NCBI GenBank assembly: GCA_904419945.1
Contig: CAJFTM010000003.1
Location: forward strand, 1 to 56,997
Direction: 5' to 3'
DNA: 56,997 nucleotides
From: an uncultured Clostridia bacterium
Lineage (GTDB): Bacteria; Bacillota; Clostridia; Christensenellales; Borkfalkiaceae
Shown: positions 20,069-29,451 of the stretch, in pieces
How the letters are laid out: the number at the start of each line of letters is the position of its first letter
Numbering within the stretch: position 1 is the first letter of the stretch
The notes under the pieces: generated by a model
The model's input: only the letters and a program-made list of their open reading frames with translations
Database searches by the model: none
Told to the model about the DNA's origin: nothing
Position numbers and translations under genes: made by a program

Positions 20069-21325
20069 TCAGACGCGCACCCGCCGGATGCGCGCGCCTG
20101 CGGCGCGCAGCTTCCCCTCAAAATCCGAATAGCCGCGATCTACGAACCCGAGGTCGACGACCGTACTGCATCCTTCGGCGGAGATCGCCGCCAATGTCAA
20201 CGCAGCCCCGCCGCGAAGATCGGACGCACACACATCCGCCCCGTGTAAACGGGGCACGCCGCGCACGAAGGCGCTGCGCCCGCGCACAGTGATGTCCGCC
20301 CCCATGCGGATGAGCTCGGGCACGTGCTTGAAGCGGGTCTCAAACAGATTCTCGACGATGACGGTCGAACCTTCGCAGATACATGCGAGAGCCGTCATCG
20401 GCGCCTGCAGGTCGGTAGGAAAGCCGGGATAGGGAGACGTCTCCACCAGTTTGGGTGATAGCCGCCTCGCACCGCATTCTATGTATATTTTATCATCTTT
20501 TGCATGGATTTTGCAACTGATTTCACGAAGTTTATGGATCAGCGAAGCAAGATTCTCCGATTTTGCGTTGCGCAGGGCGATCTCGCCGCCGCACATCGCC
20601 GCCGCAATGAGGAACGTCCCCGCCTCGATGCGGTCGGGCAGCGGCGTATATTCGGCCCCGTGCAGGCGGCGCACCCCCTCGACCGCGATGACCGAAGTCC
20701 CCGCGCCGGCGATCTTCCCGCCCATGCAGTTGAGAAAATTCTGCAGATCGACGATCTCCGGCTCGCGCGCGGCGTTGCGGATGACCGTGGTGCCGCGGGC
20801 CGTGACGGCTGCGAGCAGGATGTTTTCCGTCGCGCCGACGCTGGGGCAGTCAAGCACGATCTCCGCGCCGCGCACTCCGCTGCAGGAACAATCGATGCAG
20901 CCGCCCTCCTCGCGGACACCCACCCCCAGCCGCCGCAGTCCCTGCAAATGCAGATCGACCGGGCGCAGGCCGATATCGCAGCCGCCCGGATAGGCGATGC
21001 GCGCGCGGCCGAACCGCGCCACGACCGATCCGAGCAAAAATACAGACGAGCGCAGCTCGCGCGCAAGCGCGGACGGGATCTCGTGATTGGCCGCATCCGC
21101 CCCGTCAATGATGAGCGCATCCCCTTCAAATCCCGTTTTGCAGCCCAGTTCGCCGAGGATCTGCACCATATTCAGCACATCGGCGATGCGAGGGCAGCGG
21201 CGGATCACGACGCGCTCCTCCGTCAGGACAGACGCCGCCAAAAGGGGCAACACGGCGTTTTTGGCGGACTGGATCTCCACTTCGCCGTACAGCGGCCGTC
21301 CGCCCTCGATGATATATTTATCCAT
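20069..21325 (-). CDS. murA: UDP-N-acetylglucosamine 1-carboxyvinyltransferase
   Basis: MurA transfers enolpyruvate from PEP to UDP-GlcNAc, the committed step of peptidoglycan synthesis. The 418-residue protein has Lys22-Asn23 in the SAKNA motif and the catalytic Cys116 in PGGCDIGLRPVDLH, which predicts fosfomycin sensitivity as in other Cys-type enzymes. Length is standard. An AGGAGA site precedes the ATG. A 186-bp gap upstream contains an 18-bp GC palindrome, unlike the tight spacing elsewhere in the operon. Confidence 0.97.
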   Translation of the reverse strand: MDKYIIEGGRPLYGEVEIQSAKNAVLPLLAASVLTEERVVIRRCPRIADVLNMVQILGELGCKTGFEGDALIIDGADAANHEIPSALARELRSSVFLLGSVVARFGRARIAYPGGCDIGLRPVDLHLQGLRRLGVGVREEGGCIDCSCSGVRGAEIVLDCPSVGATENILLAAVTARGTTVIRNAAREPEIVDLQNFLNCMGGKIAGAGTSVIAVEGVRRLHGAEYTPLPDRIEAGTFLIAAAMCGGEIALRNAKSENLASLIHKLREISCKIHAKDDKIYIECGARRLSPKLVETSPYPGFPTDLQAPMTALACICEGSTVIVENLFETRFKHVPELIRMGADITVRGRSAFVRGVPRLHGADVCASDLRGGAALTLAAISAEGCSTVVDLGFVDRGYSDFEGKLRAAGARIRRVRV

Positions 21326-21358
21326 TTTGTTTCTCCTCTCTCCGCGGGCACGAAGGCG

Positions 21359-21376
21359 CGGGGCCGTACGGCCCCG
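21359..21376. repeat. Perfect GC-rich 18-bp palindrome in murA leader
   Basis: CGGGGCCGTACGGCCCCG is a perfect palindrome 33 bp upstream of the murA start. No T run follows on either strand, so it is not a standard terminator. It could be an mRNA stem or a protein site. Confidence 0.4.
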
Positions 21377-21511
21377 CTCCCACTGCGCCCGATAGCCCTT
21401 CTTCCTGCTCCCCTTTCCCGGGCCCCTACCGTCAGTATACGGCGGAACGCATAAAAAGGTGCAGACGGGATGTTACCGCGCCGAAAAAGTGTGTCGCCGA
21501 AGCCGGACACC

Positions 21512-22741
21512 TCAGCGGACGCGGCCCGAACGCGGGAGAGATGCACCGCCGCGCGAGACATTCCAAAGCACGCCCATCGCCGCCATCGTAAACACGAGCG
21601 ATGTATTGCCCGCACTCACGAGCGGCAGAGGGAGCCCGGTCGGCGGGATCGCGCCGCTGACGACGAGGGCATTGACGATCACCTGGATCGCAAAACAAGC
21701 GGTGATGCCTGCGGCGAGGAGAAAGCCGAACAGGTCGCGGCTGCGCGCCGCCGTACGGACGCCCAGCCAAATAAGGGCCCCGAACGCCGCGAGCAAAAGC
21801 AGGATGCCGACAAATCCGAGCTCCTCCCCGATGACGGCGAGGATAAAGTCGGACTCGGCGAAGGGCAGATAGCGGTACTTTTGCACCGACTGAAAGAGGC
21901 CGACGCCCAACCAACCGCCATTGCCGAGCGCATAGAGGGATTGGATGAGCTGATACCCCTCCCCCTGCGGGGAACTCCACGGATCCAAAAAGGCATACAG
22001 CCGCTGCAGCCGGTACGGCTCCATGACGATGAGGACGGGCACGGCAAGCACTGCCGGCGCGAGCACGGGGAGCAGGCGGCTGATGCGCGCTCCGCCGAGG
22101 AAGAGCATCGCGAGCATCAACAGCCCGATACAGACGGTCACGGACATGTTCGGCTCTAAAATGACCAACAGGCAGATGCCGACGCCGGCCCCGAGGACGG
22201 GCAGCATGCCCACAAAGGTCCGCATGCGCTCCGGCCTTTCGGCAACATACGCCGCCGCAAACAGGATAAAGCCATATTTAGCGATCTCGGAGGGCTGTAT
22301 GGTGACCGGCCCGAGGCCGATCCATCGCGTCGCGCCGTAATTTTCCACTCCCAGTCCCGGAACGAAGACGAGGGCAAGGAGAGCAAAGGAGATCGCCAGC
22401 GCCGGCCACTTGAACTTTTGCAGCCGCCGATACGGGAAAAAGCCCGCCGCGACCATGGCAACAGTCCCCAGCACCAATCCGACGACCTGCTTTTTCAAAA
22501 AATAGAAGGCATCTCCGTATTGCGTCTGCGCCGTATAATAGCTCGCCGAATAGACCATAAGTGCGCCGAAGGAAGCGATGAGCAGGGTGATCACCGGAAT
22601 GGCAATGGTTCCGAGCGACGGGCGCACATCGCACGTCCGGGCGATCGCCGCACAGCCGGCATCCATTCGTTCCGCCGCTGTGCCTGCGGCATCCGGCCGC
22701 TCAGGCCCCGTCGGCTGTCTGCGCAACTTCCTCTCCTTCAC
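21512..22741 (-). CDS. ftsW: Lipid II polymerase FtsW (SEDS family)
   Basis: FtsW is the septal peptidoglycan glycosyltransferase that works with the class B PBP encoded upstream. The product (up to 409 residues) has about ten membrane helices after a 40-residue charged N-terminus. Conserved SEDS motifs include GATRWIGLGPVTIQPSE and the C-terminal PLPLVSAGNTS. The start is uncertain. The frame opens at GTG 22741, inside the end of murD, but a TTG at 22726 has AAGGAG six bases upstream, and an ATG at 22666 also exists. Context with murD and murA favours FtsW over the elongation paralogue RodA. Confidence 0.93.
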   Translation of the reverse strand: MKERKLRRQPTGPERPDAAGTAAERMDAGCAAIARTCDVRPSLGTIAIPVITLLIASFGALMVYSASYYTAQTQYGDAFYFLKKQVVGLVLGTVAMVAAGFFPYRRLQKFKWPALAISFALLALVFVPGLGVENYGATRWIGLGPVTIQPSEIAKYGFILFAAAYVAERPERMRTFVGMLPVLGAGVGICLLVILEPNMSVTVCIGLLMLAMLFLGGARISRLLPVLAPAVLAVPVLIVMEPYRLQRLYAFLDPWSSPQGEGYQLIQSLYALGNGGWLGVGLFQSVQKYRYLPFAESDFILAVIGEELGFVGILLLLAAFGALIWLGVRTAARSRDLFGFLLAAGITACFAIQVIVNALVVSGAIPPTGLPLPLVSAGNTSLVFTMAAMGVLWNVSRGGASLPRSGRVR

Positions 22742-24155
22742 TCTTTACGAGCATCTCGGGGGCAGGGCCGGCACTTTCCCCGCGCGTCCCCTCCTCCGAC
22801 AGGATCTCGTTCCGGAACTGCGTCTCTCCGCGCACGATCGAGGCGAAACGGTCGCCGCGCTCTTCGTATCCGGAAAACTCGTCGAAGCTGCTGCTCGCAG
22901 GGCTGAGCAGAACTGCCTGCCCGGGCCTTGCCGTCATCGCGGCAACGCGCACGGCGAGATCGAACTTCGGCACGAGGGTGATGCGCGGCTCGCCCGCGCG
23001 CACGGCCGCATCCAACAGGCGGAAGCGGTTTTCTCCGTACAGCACACAGTGCACGACACGGCTGCCGCGCAGCCCGGCGAACAGGCGGTCGTAATCATAC
23101 CCCTTATCCTTTCCGCCCAGCAGCAAGACGGTATCCACGCGCATGCAGGAGACCGCACTGAGAGAGGCTTCCACATTGGTGCCCTTGGAATCGTCGATGA
23201 ACTCGACCCCGCCCACCCGCGCAACGGTTTGGATGCGGTGACGCACCCCCGGCATGGAAGAGAGCGCCCCGGCGACAGAGGCCGCGTCCACCCCCATCAG
23301 CCGCGCGGCACAGATGGCGGCAAGGGCGTTGCGCACATTGTGTTCTCCGCCCAGGGAAAGGCGGTCGGCATCCATAATTTTTTCGTTTTCAAAATACAGC
23401 GCTCCGTCGCGCAGGCAGGCCCCGTCCACCTGTTCGCGCAGGGAAAACCACCGCACGGGACAGCGGACCTTTTCCGCCATCTCCCGCACGACGGGATCGT
23501 CGTAATTCAGAACGGCAAATTCGCTCTCGCGCAGATTGCGCAGCAATTTGGATTTGAGAAATATGTAATTCTCCATCGTGTAATGGCGGTCGAGGTGATC
23601 CTCGGCGATGTTTGTGAGAACGGCGACGTGCGGGCGAATACTTGAAAGCGTTTCCAGCTGAAAACTGGAGATCTCCGCCACGGCGACGGAATCCTCGTCC
23701 GCCTCGCCGACGGCTGCGGTGATCGGCTTGCCGATATTGCCGCACAACACGCACTTCTGCCCCGCCGCACGAAAGATCGCGCCCAACATTGTGACGGTGG
23801 TCGTCTTGCCGTTGGTCCCGGTCACGGCGACGAGCGGTGCGCGCAGACAGCGGCATCCCAGCTCCGCTTCGCCGATGATCGCTTTTCCCGCACGCCGGAA
23901 CCGAACGGGCAGCGGGTGGTCGACGGGTATGCCGGGGCTGAGGACGAGCACGTCGCACGCCTGTACCCCCTCCTCCGCGCTCTCGACCGCACGCGCGCCC
24001 GATTCGCGCAGCGCGAGCACCTCCTTCCGGCCGAAAGCCTCCGGCGCGTCATCATACAGGTACACGGCCGCGCCGCGCGCCGACAAGAAGTTTGCCGCCG
24101 AAATGCCGCTGCGAGACAAGCCCGCAACGAGAAAATTCTGCGTCTTGAAATTCAT
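22701..24155 (-). CDS. murD: UDP-N-acetylmuramoylalanine-D-glutamate ligase
   Basis: MurD adds D-glutamate to UDP-MurNAc-L-Ala; the D-glutamate comes from the racemase encoded at 30919. The 484-residue protein has the N-terminal UDP-binding fold (AGLSRSGISAA), the ATP motif VTGTNGKTT (111-119) and the C-terminal ligase domain. It runs about 30 residues past the usual end, with a polar Glu-rich tail that overlaps the start of ftsW. It follows mraY, with a 52-bp gap. Confidence 0.96.
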   Translation of the reverse strand: MNFKTQNFLVAGLSRSGISAANFLSARGAAVYLYDDAPEAFGRKEVLALRESGARAVESAEEGVQACDVLVLSPGIPVDHPLPVRFRRAGKAIIGEAELGCRCLRAPLVAVTGTNGKTTTVTMLGAIFRAAGQKCVLCGNIGKPITAAVGEADEDSVAVAEISSFQLETLSSIRPHVAVLTNIAEDHLDRHYTMENYIFLKSKLLRNLRESEFAVLNYDDPVVREMAEKVRCPVRWFSLREQVDGACLRDGALYFENEKIMDADRLSLGGEHNVRNALAAICAARLMGVDAASVAGALSSMPGVRHRIQTVARVGGVEFIDDSKGTNVEASLSAVSCMRVDTVLLLGGKDKGYDYDRLFAGLRGSRVVHCVLYGENRFRLLDAAVRAGEPRITLVPKFDLAVRVAAMTARPGQAVLLSPASSSFDEFSGYEERGDRFASIVRGETQFRNEILSEEGTRGESAGPAPEMLVKSEGEEVAQTADGA

Positions 24156-24207
24156 ATTTTTTCCTTACCCCCGAAAAAGGACTTTCTAACGAAATATGAC
24201 AGGCATA

Positions 24208-25164
24208 TTACATCGCAAAAGCCAAACATAGCAGCCCGGCAGACGCCGTAATGAGCGAATACATGTAGGCGATCTTGCTCTCCGAATAGCCGAGCTTTTG
24301 CAGATGATGGTGCAGCGGCGCCATGCGAAACAGCCGCTTTTTTGTCTTTTTATAATATATGACCTGCAGGATGACGGATATGCCCGAACAGACAAACATC
24401 ACGCCGATGACGGCGATATAGAGCAGATTTCCGCCGAATGCCGCCATCGCCGCGGCAAATCCGCCCAGCCCCAGTGAGCCGGTATCCCCCATAAACACGG
24501 AAGCCCGATGCGTATTAAAGATCAAGTAACCCGCCAGCACCCCGCACAGAATAAGTCCGAGCCGCGCGAGCAAGAGGCCCTCTTCGCCGGAAAGGAGGAA
24601 GGTCAGCGCGGACAGTGCCGCAAAATACCAAAAGCACGTCGATGCGGCGAGCCCGTCCAATCCGTCCGTCAAATTGACGCAGTTGGTCGTGGCGACAAAT
24701 GCAAAAGCGGCGAGCGGAATAATCCAGCCCCCGACATCGACCGAGCGGCCGACAAAGGGAATATTCAGCACCGTCAGATCGGCGCTGTAACAATACAGCC
24801 CCGCCAACAATGCGACGGCGAGCTGGAAGAGGATCTTTTGGTAAGCGCGCAAGCCGAGATTGCGGCGGCGGCGCAGCTTGAGAAAATCGTCCAAAAAGCC
24901 GACGGCGGCATACGCGCAGCCGAAAGTAACTGCAACGGCGACATGCCTGTCCGCATACAGGCCGAACGGGATGGCGCACAGCGCCGCAGCGCACACGAAG
25001 GCGAGCCCGCCCATCGTGGGCGTGCCGGACTTGTCCATGTGTTCGCGCACATAGCCGAGGATATATTGCCCCGCATGCAGCTTCTTCAAAAGGGGGAGCA
25101 GGACGGCGCACAGCAGCGCCGAACCGCCCCCCGCAACAAAAAGTATCGCTATTTCTGTCCTCAT
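24208..25164 (-). CDS. mraY: Phospho-N-acetylmuramoyl-pentapeptide transferase
   Basis: MraY links the soluble UDP-MurNAc-pentapeptide to undecaprenyl phosphate, making lipid I. The 318-residue polytopic protein shows the family motifs DKSGTPTMGG, FLDDFLKLR (Asp pair) and NLTDGLDGLA, plus the C-terminal PLHHHLQKLG. The ATG at 25164 overlaps the murE stop (ATGA), so translation is coupled; the frame also opens at a GTG 30 bases upstream without a ribosome site. The next enzyme, MurG, is not encoded in this window. Confidence 0.96.
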   Translation of the reverse strand: MRTEIAILFVAGGGSALLCAVLLPLLKKLHAGQYILGYVREHMDKSGTPTMGGLAFVCAAALCAIPFGLYADRHVAVAVTFGCAYAAVGFLDDFLKLRRRRNLGLRAYQKILFQLAVALLAGLYCYSADLTVLNIPFVGRSVDVGGWIIPLAAFAFVATTNCVNLTDGLDGLAASTCFWYFAALSALTFLLSGEEGLLLARLGLILCGVLAGYLIFNTHRASVFMGDTGSLGLGGFAAAMAAFGGNLLYIAVIGVMFVCSGISVILQVIYYKKTKKRLFRMAPLHHHLQKLGYSESKIAYMYSLITASAGLLCLAFAM

Positions 25165-26627
25165 CTCTCCCTGTCTTTCCTGCGGGCGGCGCACTCGATC
25201 GCCCCGCGGACGACGGCGATGTCGTTATAAATATGCCGTACCCCCATGATCTCTTGGTACGTTTCGCCCCCCTTTCCCGCGACCAGCAGCACATCGCCCG
25301 CTTGCAGCATATCGACGGCATATTCGATGGCGCTTTCGCGGTCGACGACGATGACGTAATCCTCCGTTTGGGGACGGACGCCCTCCTCGATCTGCAAGAT
25401 GATATCGAACGGATCTTCGTAGCGGGGATTGTCGGATGTTAGCACGGTAAAATCGGCGAGACGGGCGGCGATCGCCCCCATCAGCGGGCGCTTGCGGGTA
25501 TCGCGGTTGCCGCCGCACCCGAATACGCAGATCAGCCGCCCCGCGCAATGCCGCCGCAGAGCGGAGAGGGACTTTTCCAACCCGTCGGGAGTATGCGCAA
25601 AGTCGACGAATATATCCGCCCCGCGAAAGCGCGCGATATGCTCCAGCCGGCCGCTCACGCGCGGCAGCGCCGCCAGCCCCGCCGCAATGACGGGAACGGA
25701 AACGCCCAAAAGTTTGGCGCATTCCGCCGCCGCCATCGCATTATACACGTTGTGCAGCCCCGCGAGGCGCAGGCGGATCTCGTACAATTCATCAAAGAGG
25801 TTGATGACGAAACGGCTGCCCTCAAAACTTTCGCGTATGTCGACCGCAAAGACATCGGCCGGGTTTTCCAGCGCGTATGTAAAGGGCTCCCGGCAGGATG
25901 CGGCGAGCTTTCGCCCCTCGGCATCATCCGTATTGAGCACGCAAAAGCGGCAGACGCCGGGCGCAAACAGCTTTTCCTTTGCCGCCGCATACGCCTCCAT
26001 TGTGGGGAAAAAGTCGAGGTGATCCTCCGTCAGATTGGTAAAGATGCCCGCCTCAAATGCGATGCCCTCCGTTTTGCCGAAATGCAGTGCATGCGCGGAG
26101 ACTTCCATGACGACGTACTCGATACCCGAGGCCACCATGTCAGCCAGCACTTTGTATAAAAAATCCGGATCGGGCGTAGTCAGCTCGGGCGCGATCTCCT
26201 TGTTTGCATAGCGGATGCCGAGGGTCCCGATATTTCCGCAGCTCTTGCCCGCCGCCGTCAGGATAGAGACGAGCATGTGCGCCGTCGTCGTCTTGCCGTT
26301 CGTGCCGGTAACGGCGATCATTTTCAGCTCCTTTTCGGGATGGCCATAATAGGCCGCGGCGATCTCTGCGACCGCCCGCCGCCCGTCTCGGACAATGATC
26401 TGCGGCACATCCAAGGGCAGTTCGCGCTCGACCGCCAGAGCCGCAGCGCCCGCAGCGAGCGCCTCCGCCGCATAATCGTGTCCGTCATGCTCGCCGCCGG
26501 CAAAACAGATAAAGAGATCGCGGTGCAGTATGTGGCGGCTGTCCGTACCGATGCCGCCGATCTCCACGTCGCGAAAAGATGCCGTTCTTTCGTAATCGAT
26601 CTGTCCCAACAATTCGCTGAGTAACAA
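25161..26627 (-). CDS. murE: UDP-MurNAc-L-Ala-D-Glu:meso-diaminopimelate ligase
   Basis: MurE adds the third stem-peptide residue. The 488-residue protein has the ATP motif VTGTNGKTT (106-114), and DNPR at 399-402, the signature of enzymes that use meso-diaminopimelate rather than lysine; this fixes the peptidoglycan chemotype. The start is TTG at 26627 with AGGAG about ten bases upstream, giving the normal MLLSELL N-terminus. It lies 15 bp after pbpB and overlaps mraY. Confidence 0.96.
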   Translation of the reverse strand: MLLSELLGQIDYERTASFRDVEIGGIGTDSRHILHRDLFICFAGGEHDGHDYAAEALAAGAAALAVERELPLDVPQIIVRDGRRAVAEIAAAYYGHPEKELKMIAVTGTNGKTTTAHMLVSILTAAGKSCGNIGTLGIRYANKEIAPELTTPDPDFLYKVLADMVASGIEYVVMEVSAHALHFGKTEGIAFEAGIFTNLTEDHLDFFPTMEAYAAAKEKLFAPGVCRFCVLNTDDAEGRKLAASCREPFTYALENPADVFAVDIRESFEGSRFVINLFDELYEIRLRLAGLHNVYNAMAAAECAKLLGVSVPVIAAGLAALPRVSGRLEHIARFRGADIFVDFAHTPDGLEKSLSALRRHCAGRLICVFGCGGNRDTRKRPLMGAIAARLADFTVLTSDNPRYEDPFDIILQIEEGVRPQTEDYVIVVDRESAIEYAVDMLQAGDVLLVAGKGGETYQEIMGVRHIYNDIAVVRGAIECAARRKDRER

Positions 26628-26642
26628 AAGTTCACCTCTCCT

Positions 26643-28394
26643 TTAAGATTCGTACGGGCGGATGCCGCGCACGTCAATGATGCCCTGCATCACTTCGCGC
26701 GCAGCGGGCGCCGCGACCACACTGCCGTAATATGCCCCCTGCGGCTCGTCGACGATGACCAGAACGAGATACTGCGGATCGTCGGACGGGAAAAAGCCGA
26801 GAAAGGAAGAGACATACTTCCCCTGTGCGATCGAGCCGTCTTCAAACTTTTGAGCGGTGCCCGTCTTGCCGCCCACCTTATAGCCCTCGATATAAGCGCG
26901 GCTGCCGCTGCCGTCCGCGACGACTCCCTCGAGCAGCGACGCGAGCGCGCGCGACGCCTCTTCGCTCACCGTTCGGTCGAGCAGAGTCGGCTCGATGGTC
27001 TCGCACAGAGTGCCGTCCGGCGAACGGATCTCCTGCACCAAGCGCGGCTGATAATAATAGCCGCCGTTGACCGCCGACGCCCCCGCGCAGGCGAGCTGCA
27101 GGGCCGTGACGGCGACCGTCTGCCCGAACCCGATGCGCGCTAAATCGCAGGCGCGCACCGCGCTTTCCGGCAGCAGCATGCCCTGCGCTTCGCCCGAAAA
27201 ATCGATGCCCGTCACGGAGCCGAAATGAAATTTTTCGAGATAATCATAAAAAGTTTCGGTACCGAGCGCGAGCGCTATGTCGGTAAAACAGGGATTGCAG
27301 CTGTTATTGAGCGCCTCGGCGAGGGTCTGATTGGAATGCCGGCCGTTTGCATGGGTGCTCCAGCAGCGGACCGTCGTGCCGTCCACACTGCGGGTGCGGC
27401 TGCTGTTAAACACGTGCGTGCGGGAAAAGGCAGCCGGATTGCCGCGCAGATATTCCTCGATATTCGCCGCCGCGGTGACAATTTTGAAGGTGGAGCCCGG
27501 CTCGTAAATGTCAGACACGAGATTGTTGCGCGACAGAAAAGCGAGCTGTTCCGGGTCGTCCCGCGGCACATGATTGAGGTCATACCCGGGCGCCTCTGCC
27601 ATGGCGAGCACGTCGAAGTTATTCGGGTCGAGCACGATGCACTGGGCGGTGACGGGAGAATACTGGGCATACACCCGCTCCATCGCCGCCTCCGCCGCGG
27701 CCTGAATGGCATAATCGATGGTCAGCCGCAGCGTCCAGCCGTCCGTAGCGGGAGAATAGACGGCTTCCCCTTCCACTTCCGCCCCGACCAGATCTGTCGG
27801 CTGCGCGATCTCACCGTCTTCCCCGCGCAGATACTTGTCGTAATACTTTTCCAGCCCGGTCAACCCGATGCCGTCCACCGATGTAAAGCCGAGCACGCGG
27901 GAGAGCAAGCTGCCGAACGGATAGATGCGCACGTCATCGCGCGCATAATAAACGCCGGGCAGATCGTATTCTTCCAGGCGAACGACCGAATCTTTGTCGG
28001 CATGGCGCACGACGGAGAACTCGGACACGTGCGCCGAAAGCAAGCGCTCGAGCAGCTCAGCCTCATTCAAACCGAACATCTGCGCGAGAACGGAGGCCAC
28101 CTCGGACTGATCGCGCACGGCGTTGGGACGGACAAAGACGGTATATCCGGCGGCACTGCCGGCGAGCAGGATACCGTTGGCATCCTCGATGTCGCCGCGG
28201 GCGGCCACTACGGGGATCTCGCGCGTCCACTGCGAGACGGCCATCCCCCGCAGCCGCTCGCCGCTGAGGATCTGGACGAAGAAAAAGCGGGTACACACCG
28301 CCAAAAAAAGAAAGGCCGCCACCGCGAGCGCGGCGAAGAGCCTCTTTCGTAAGAGCGTAGCGGAATACCATCCGCCCTGTTTTGATTTCCGGAT
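26643..28394 (-). CDS. pbpB: Septal class B penicillin-binding protein (PBP2B/FtsI type)
   Basis: This is the septal transpeptidase partner of FtsW. Numbered from the proposed start, it has a membrane helix near 18-40, a dimerisation domain, and the transpeptidase motifs STFK (Ser301), SCN (365-367) and KTGT (510-513). No PASTA domains follow, unlike many SpoVD/PBP2x proteins. The start is odd. The frame opens at a GTG at 28457, but that lies upstream of a strong terminator hairpin and lacks a ribosome site. The only good site, GGAGG at 28403-28407, points to an ATC codon at 28394, giving a normal 583-residue protein. Confidence 0.9.
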   Translation of the reverse strand: MRKSKQGGWYSATLLRKRLFAALAVAAFLFLAVCTRFFFVQILSGERLRGMAVSQWTREIPVVAARGDIEDANGILLAGSAAGYTVFVRPNAVRDQSEVASVLAQMFGLNEAELLERLLSAHVSEFSVVRHADKDSVVRLEEYDLPGVYYARDDVRIYPFGSLLSRVLGFTSVDGIGLTGLEKYYDKYLRGEDGEIAQPTDLVGAEVEGEAVYSPATDGWTLRLTIDYAIQAAAEAAMERVYAQYSPVTAQCIVLDPNNFDVLAMAEAPGYDLNHVPRDDPEQLAFLSRNNLVSDIYEPGSTFKIVTAAANIEEYLRGNPAAFSRTHVFNSSRTRSVDGTTVRCWSTHANGRHSNQTLAEALNNSCNPCFTDIALALGTETFYDYLEKFHFGSVTGIDFSGEAQGMLLPESAVRACDLARIGFGQTVAVTALQLACAGASAVNGGYYYQPRLVQEIRSPDGTLCETIEPTLLDRTVSEEASRALASLLEGVVADGSGSRAYIEGYKVGGKTGTAQKFEDGSIAQGKYVSSFLGFFPSDDPQYLVLVIVDEPQGAYYGSVVAAPAAREVMQGIIDVRGIRPYES

Positions 28395-28417
28395 GCGCGT
28401 GTCCTCCGAACAAGAAT

Positions 28418-28454
28418 AAAAAAACGGCCCCGCCCGCAACCCCGAACGGGGCCG
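28418..28454 (-). terminator. Intrinsic terminator between ftsL and pbpB
   Basis: An 8-bp GC stem CGGCCCCG/CGGGGCCG (28425-28432 with 28447-28454) is followed on the minus strand by seven T. It sits 48 bp past the ftsL stop and only 10 bp before the pbpB ribosome site, with no room for a promoter between. It probably sets the ratio of upstream to downstream dcw expression. Confidence 0.75.
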
Positions 28455-28502
28455 CACGCGAGACCGAATGCTTTCGTAAATCTTGTAGTTGTTTTGCCTT
28501 GA

Positions 28503-29429
28503 TCAGCCGCGAACCATGCCGAGCTCAGATTCAGCGCGCTCGATGATGGAGTCCGGGCTGGTCAGGTTGTCGATCTCATCCTGCAGCTGCTGCGCCTGTT
28601 CTGTTGCAGCGAAGAGAGCCGCACGGTTTTCCGCGATGCTCGCATCGAGGTTGCGCAGGACACTGCTGTTGATAATAATGAGGGCGAGGATGACCACCAC
28701 GACGACGGCATAGATCGCCATCAGCAGCTTGCCCTGCGTGGTCATGGCATGGCCCCTCTTCTCCTCCACAACGGTGCGCTTATCTTCGCGCGCGCGCTGT
28801 TCTGTACGATACTGAATGGTCGTGGCGGTGGGAGCGAGATCTTCGTTCTCTTCCTCGGCATACGCCTCGGCCGCCTCGTCCGCATATTCGGGAACGGCGT
28901 ACGTCTCCTGTACGGAGATCGGGCTTACGGGAGCTTCCGGCTCCGCATAAGCGGGCTCTGCATAGGCAGGATCTGCATAAGCGGGCGCCGCATAGGCAGG
29001 CGCATACGCCTCGCGTTCAGGCGCGGCGACGGGCGCGGACATAACGGGGCGCACGTTGACATTCGCCTGCGGGCGGTATTCGGCTGCGGTCGTATCGACG
29101 ACGCGGCGAGCCGGCATGGCGATGGGCTGTTCGCGGTCGGGATACAGCATCGCGCGGGCATACGCCTCGGGCGTCTCATACACGCGCGGCTCTTCCTCCA
29201 CGGCGGGTTCTTCCAGCCCCATGATCTCCGCGGCAGAATGCAGCGAAGGGTCCATCAGTTTCTGATAATTTTCGGCGATCTGTGAATTGAACGACTGCGC
29301 GCGCTGTTCTTCGGTATACGGATCTGCTTCCGTACCTGCACCGCCGCTCAGTTTCCCGTATGCAGCCAAATGTCCTCTCGTTCTTTCGTTTGTCCGTTCC
29401 CTCTCCAACACGGGGAGCCCGATTGCCAT
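28503..29429 (-). CDS. ftsL: FtsL-like divisome protein with long cytoplasmic extension
   Basis: FtsL is a small bitopic protein that forms a complex with DivIB and DivIC and activates FtsW-PBP2. The last 75 residues match it: a membrane helix (236-254), a short coiled coil and SPDSIIERAESELGMVRG, the typical FtsL ending. Most FtsL proteins have about 100-130 residues; this one has 308, with a 235-residue acidic, low-complexity cytoplasmic part that includes AYAxP repeats (141-163). The ATG has a strong AGGAGG site. Position between rsmH and pbpB confirms the identity. Confidence 0.85.
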   Translation of the reverse strand: MAIGLPVLERERTNERTRGHLAAYGKLSGGAGTEADPYTEEQRAQSFNSQIAENYQKLMDPSLHSAAEIMGLEEPAVEEEPRVYETPEAYARAMLYPDREQPIAMPARRVVDTTAAEYRPQANVNVRPVMSAPVAAPEREAYAPAYAAPAYADPAYAEPAYAEPEAPVSPISVQETYAVPEYADEAAEAYAEEENEDLAPTATTIQYRTEQRAREDKRTVVEEKRGHAMTTQGKLLMAIYAVVVVVILALIIINSSVLRNLDASIAENRAALFAATEQAQQLQDEIDNLTSPDSIIERAESELGMVRG

Positions 29430-29451
29430 GGTAGACCCTCCTTTACAATAT

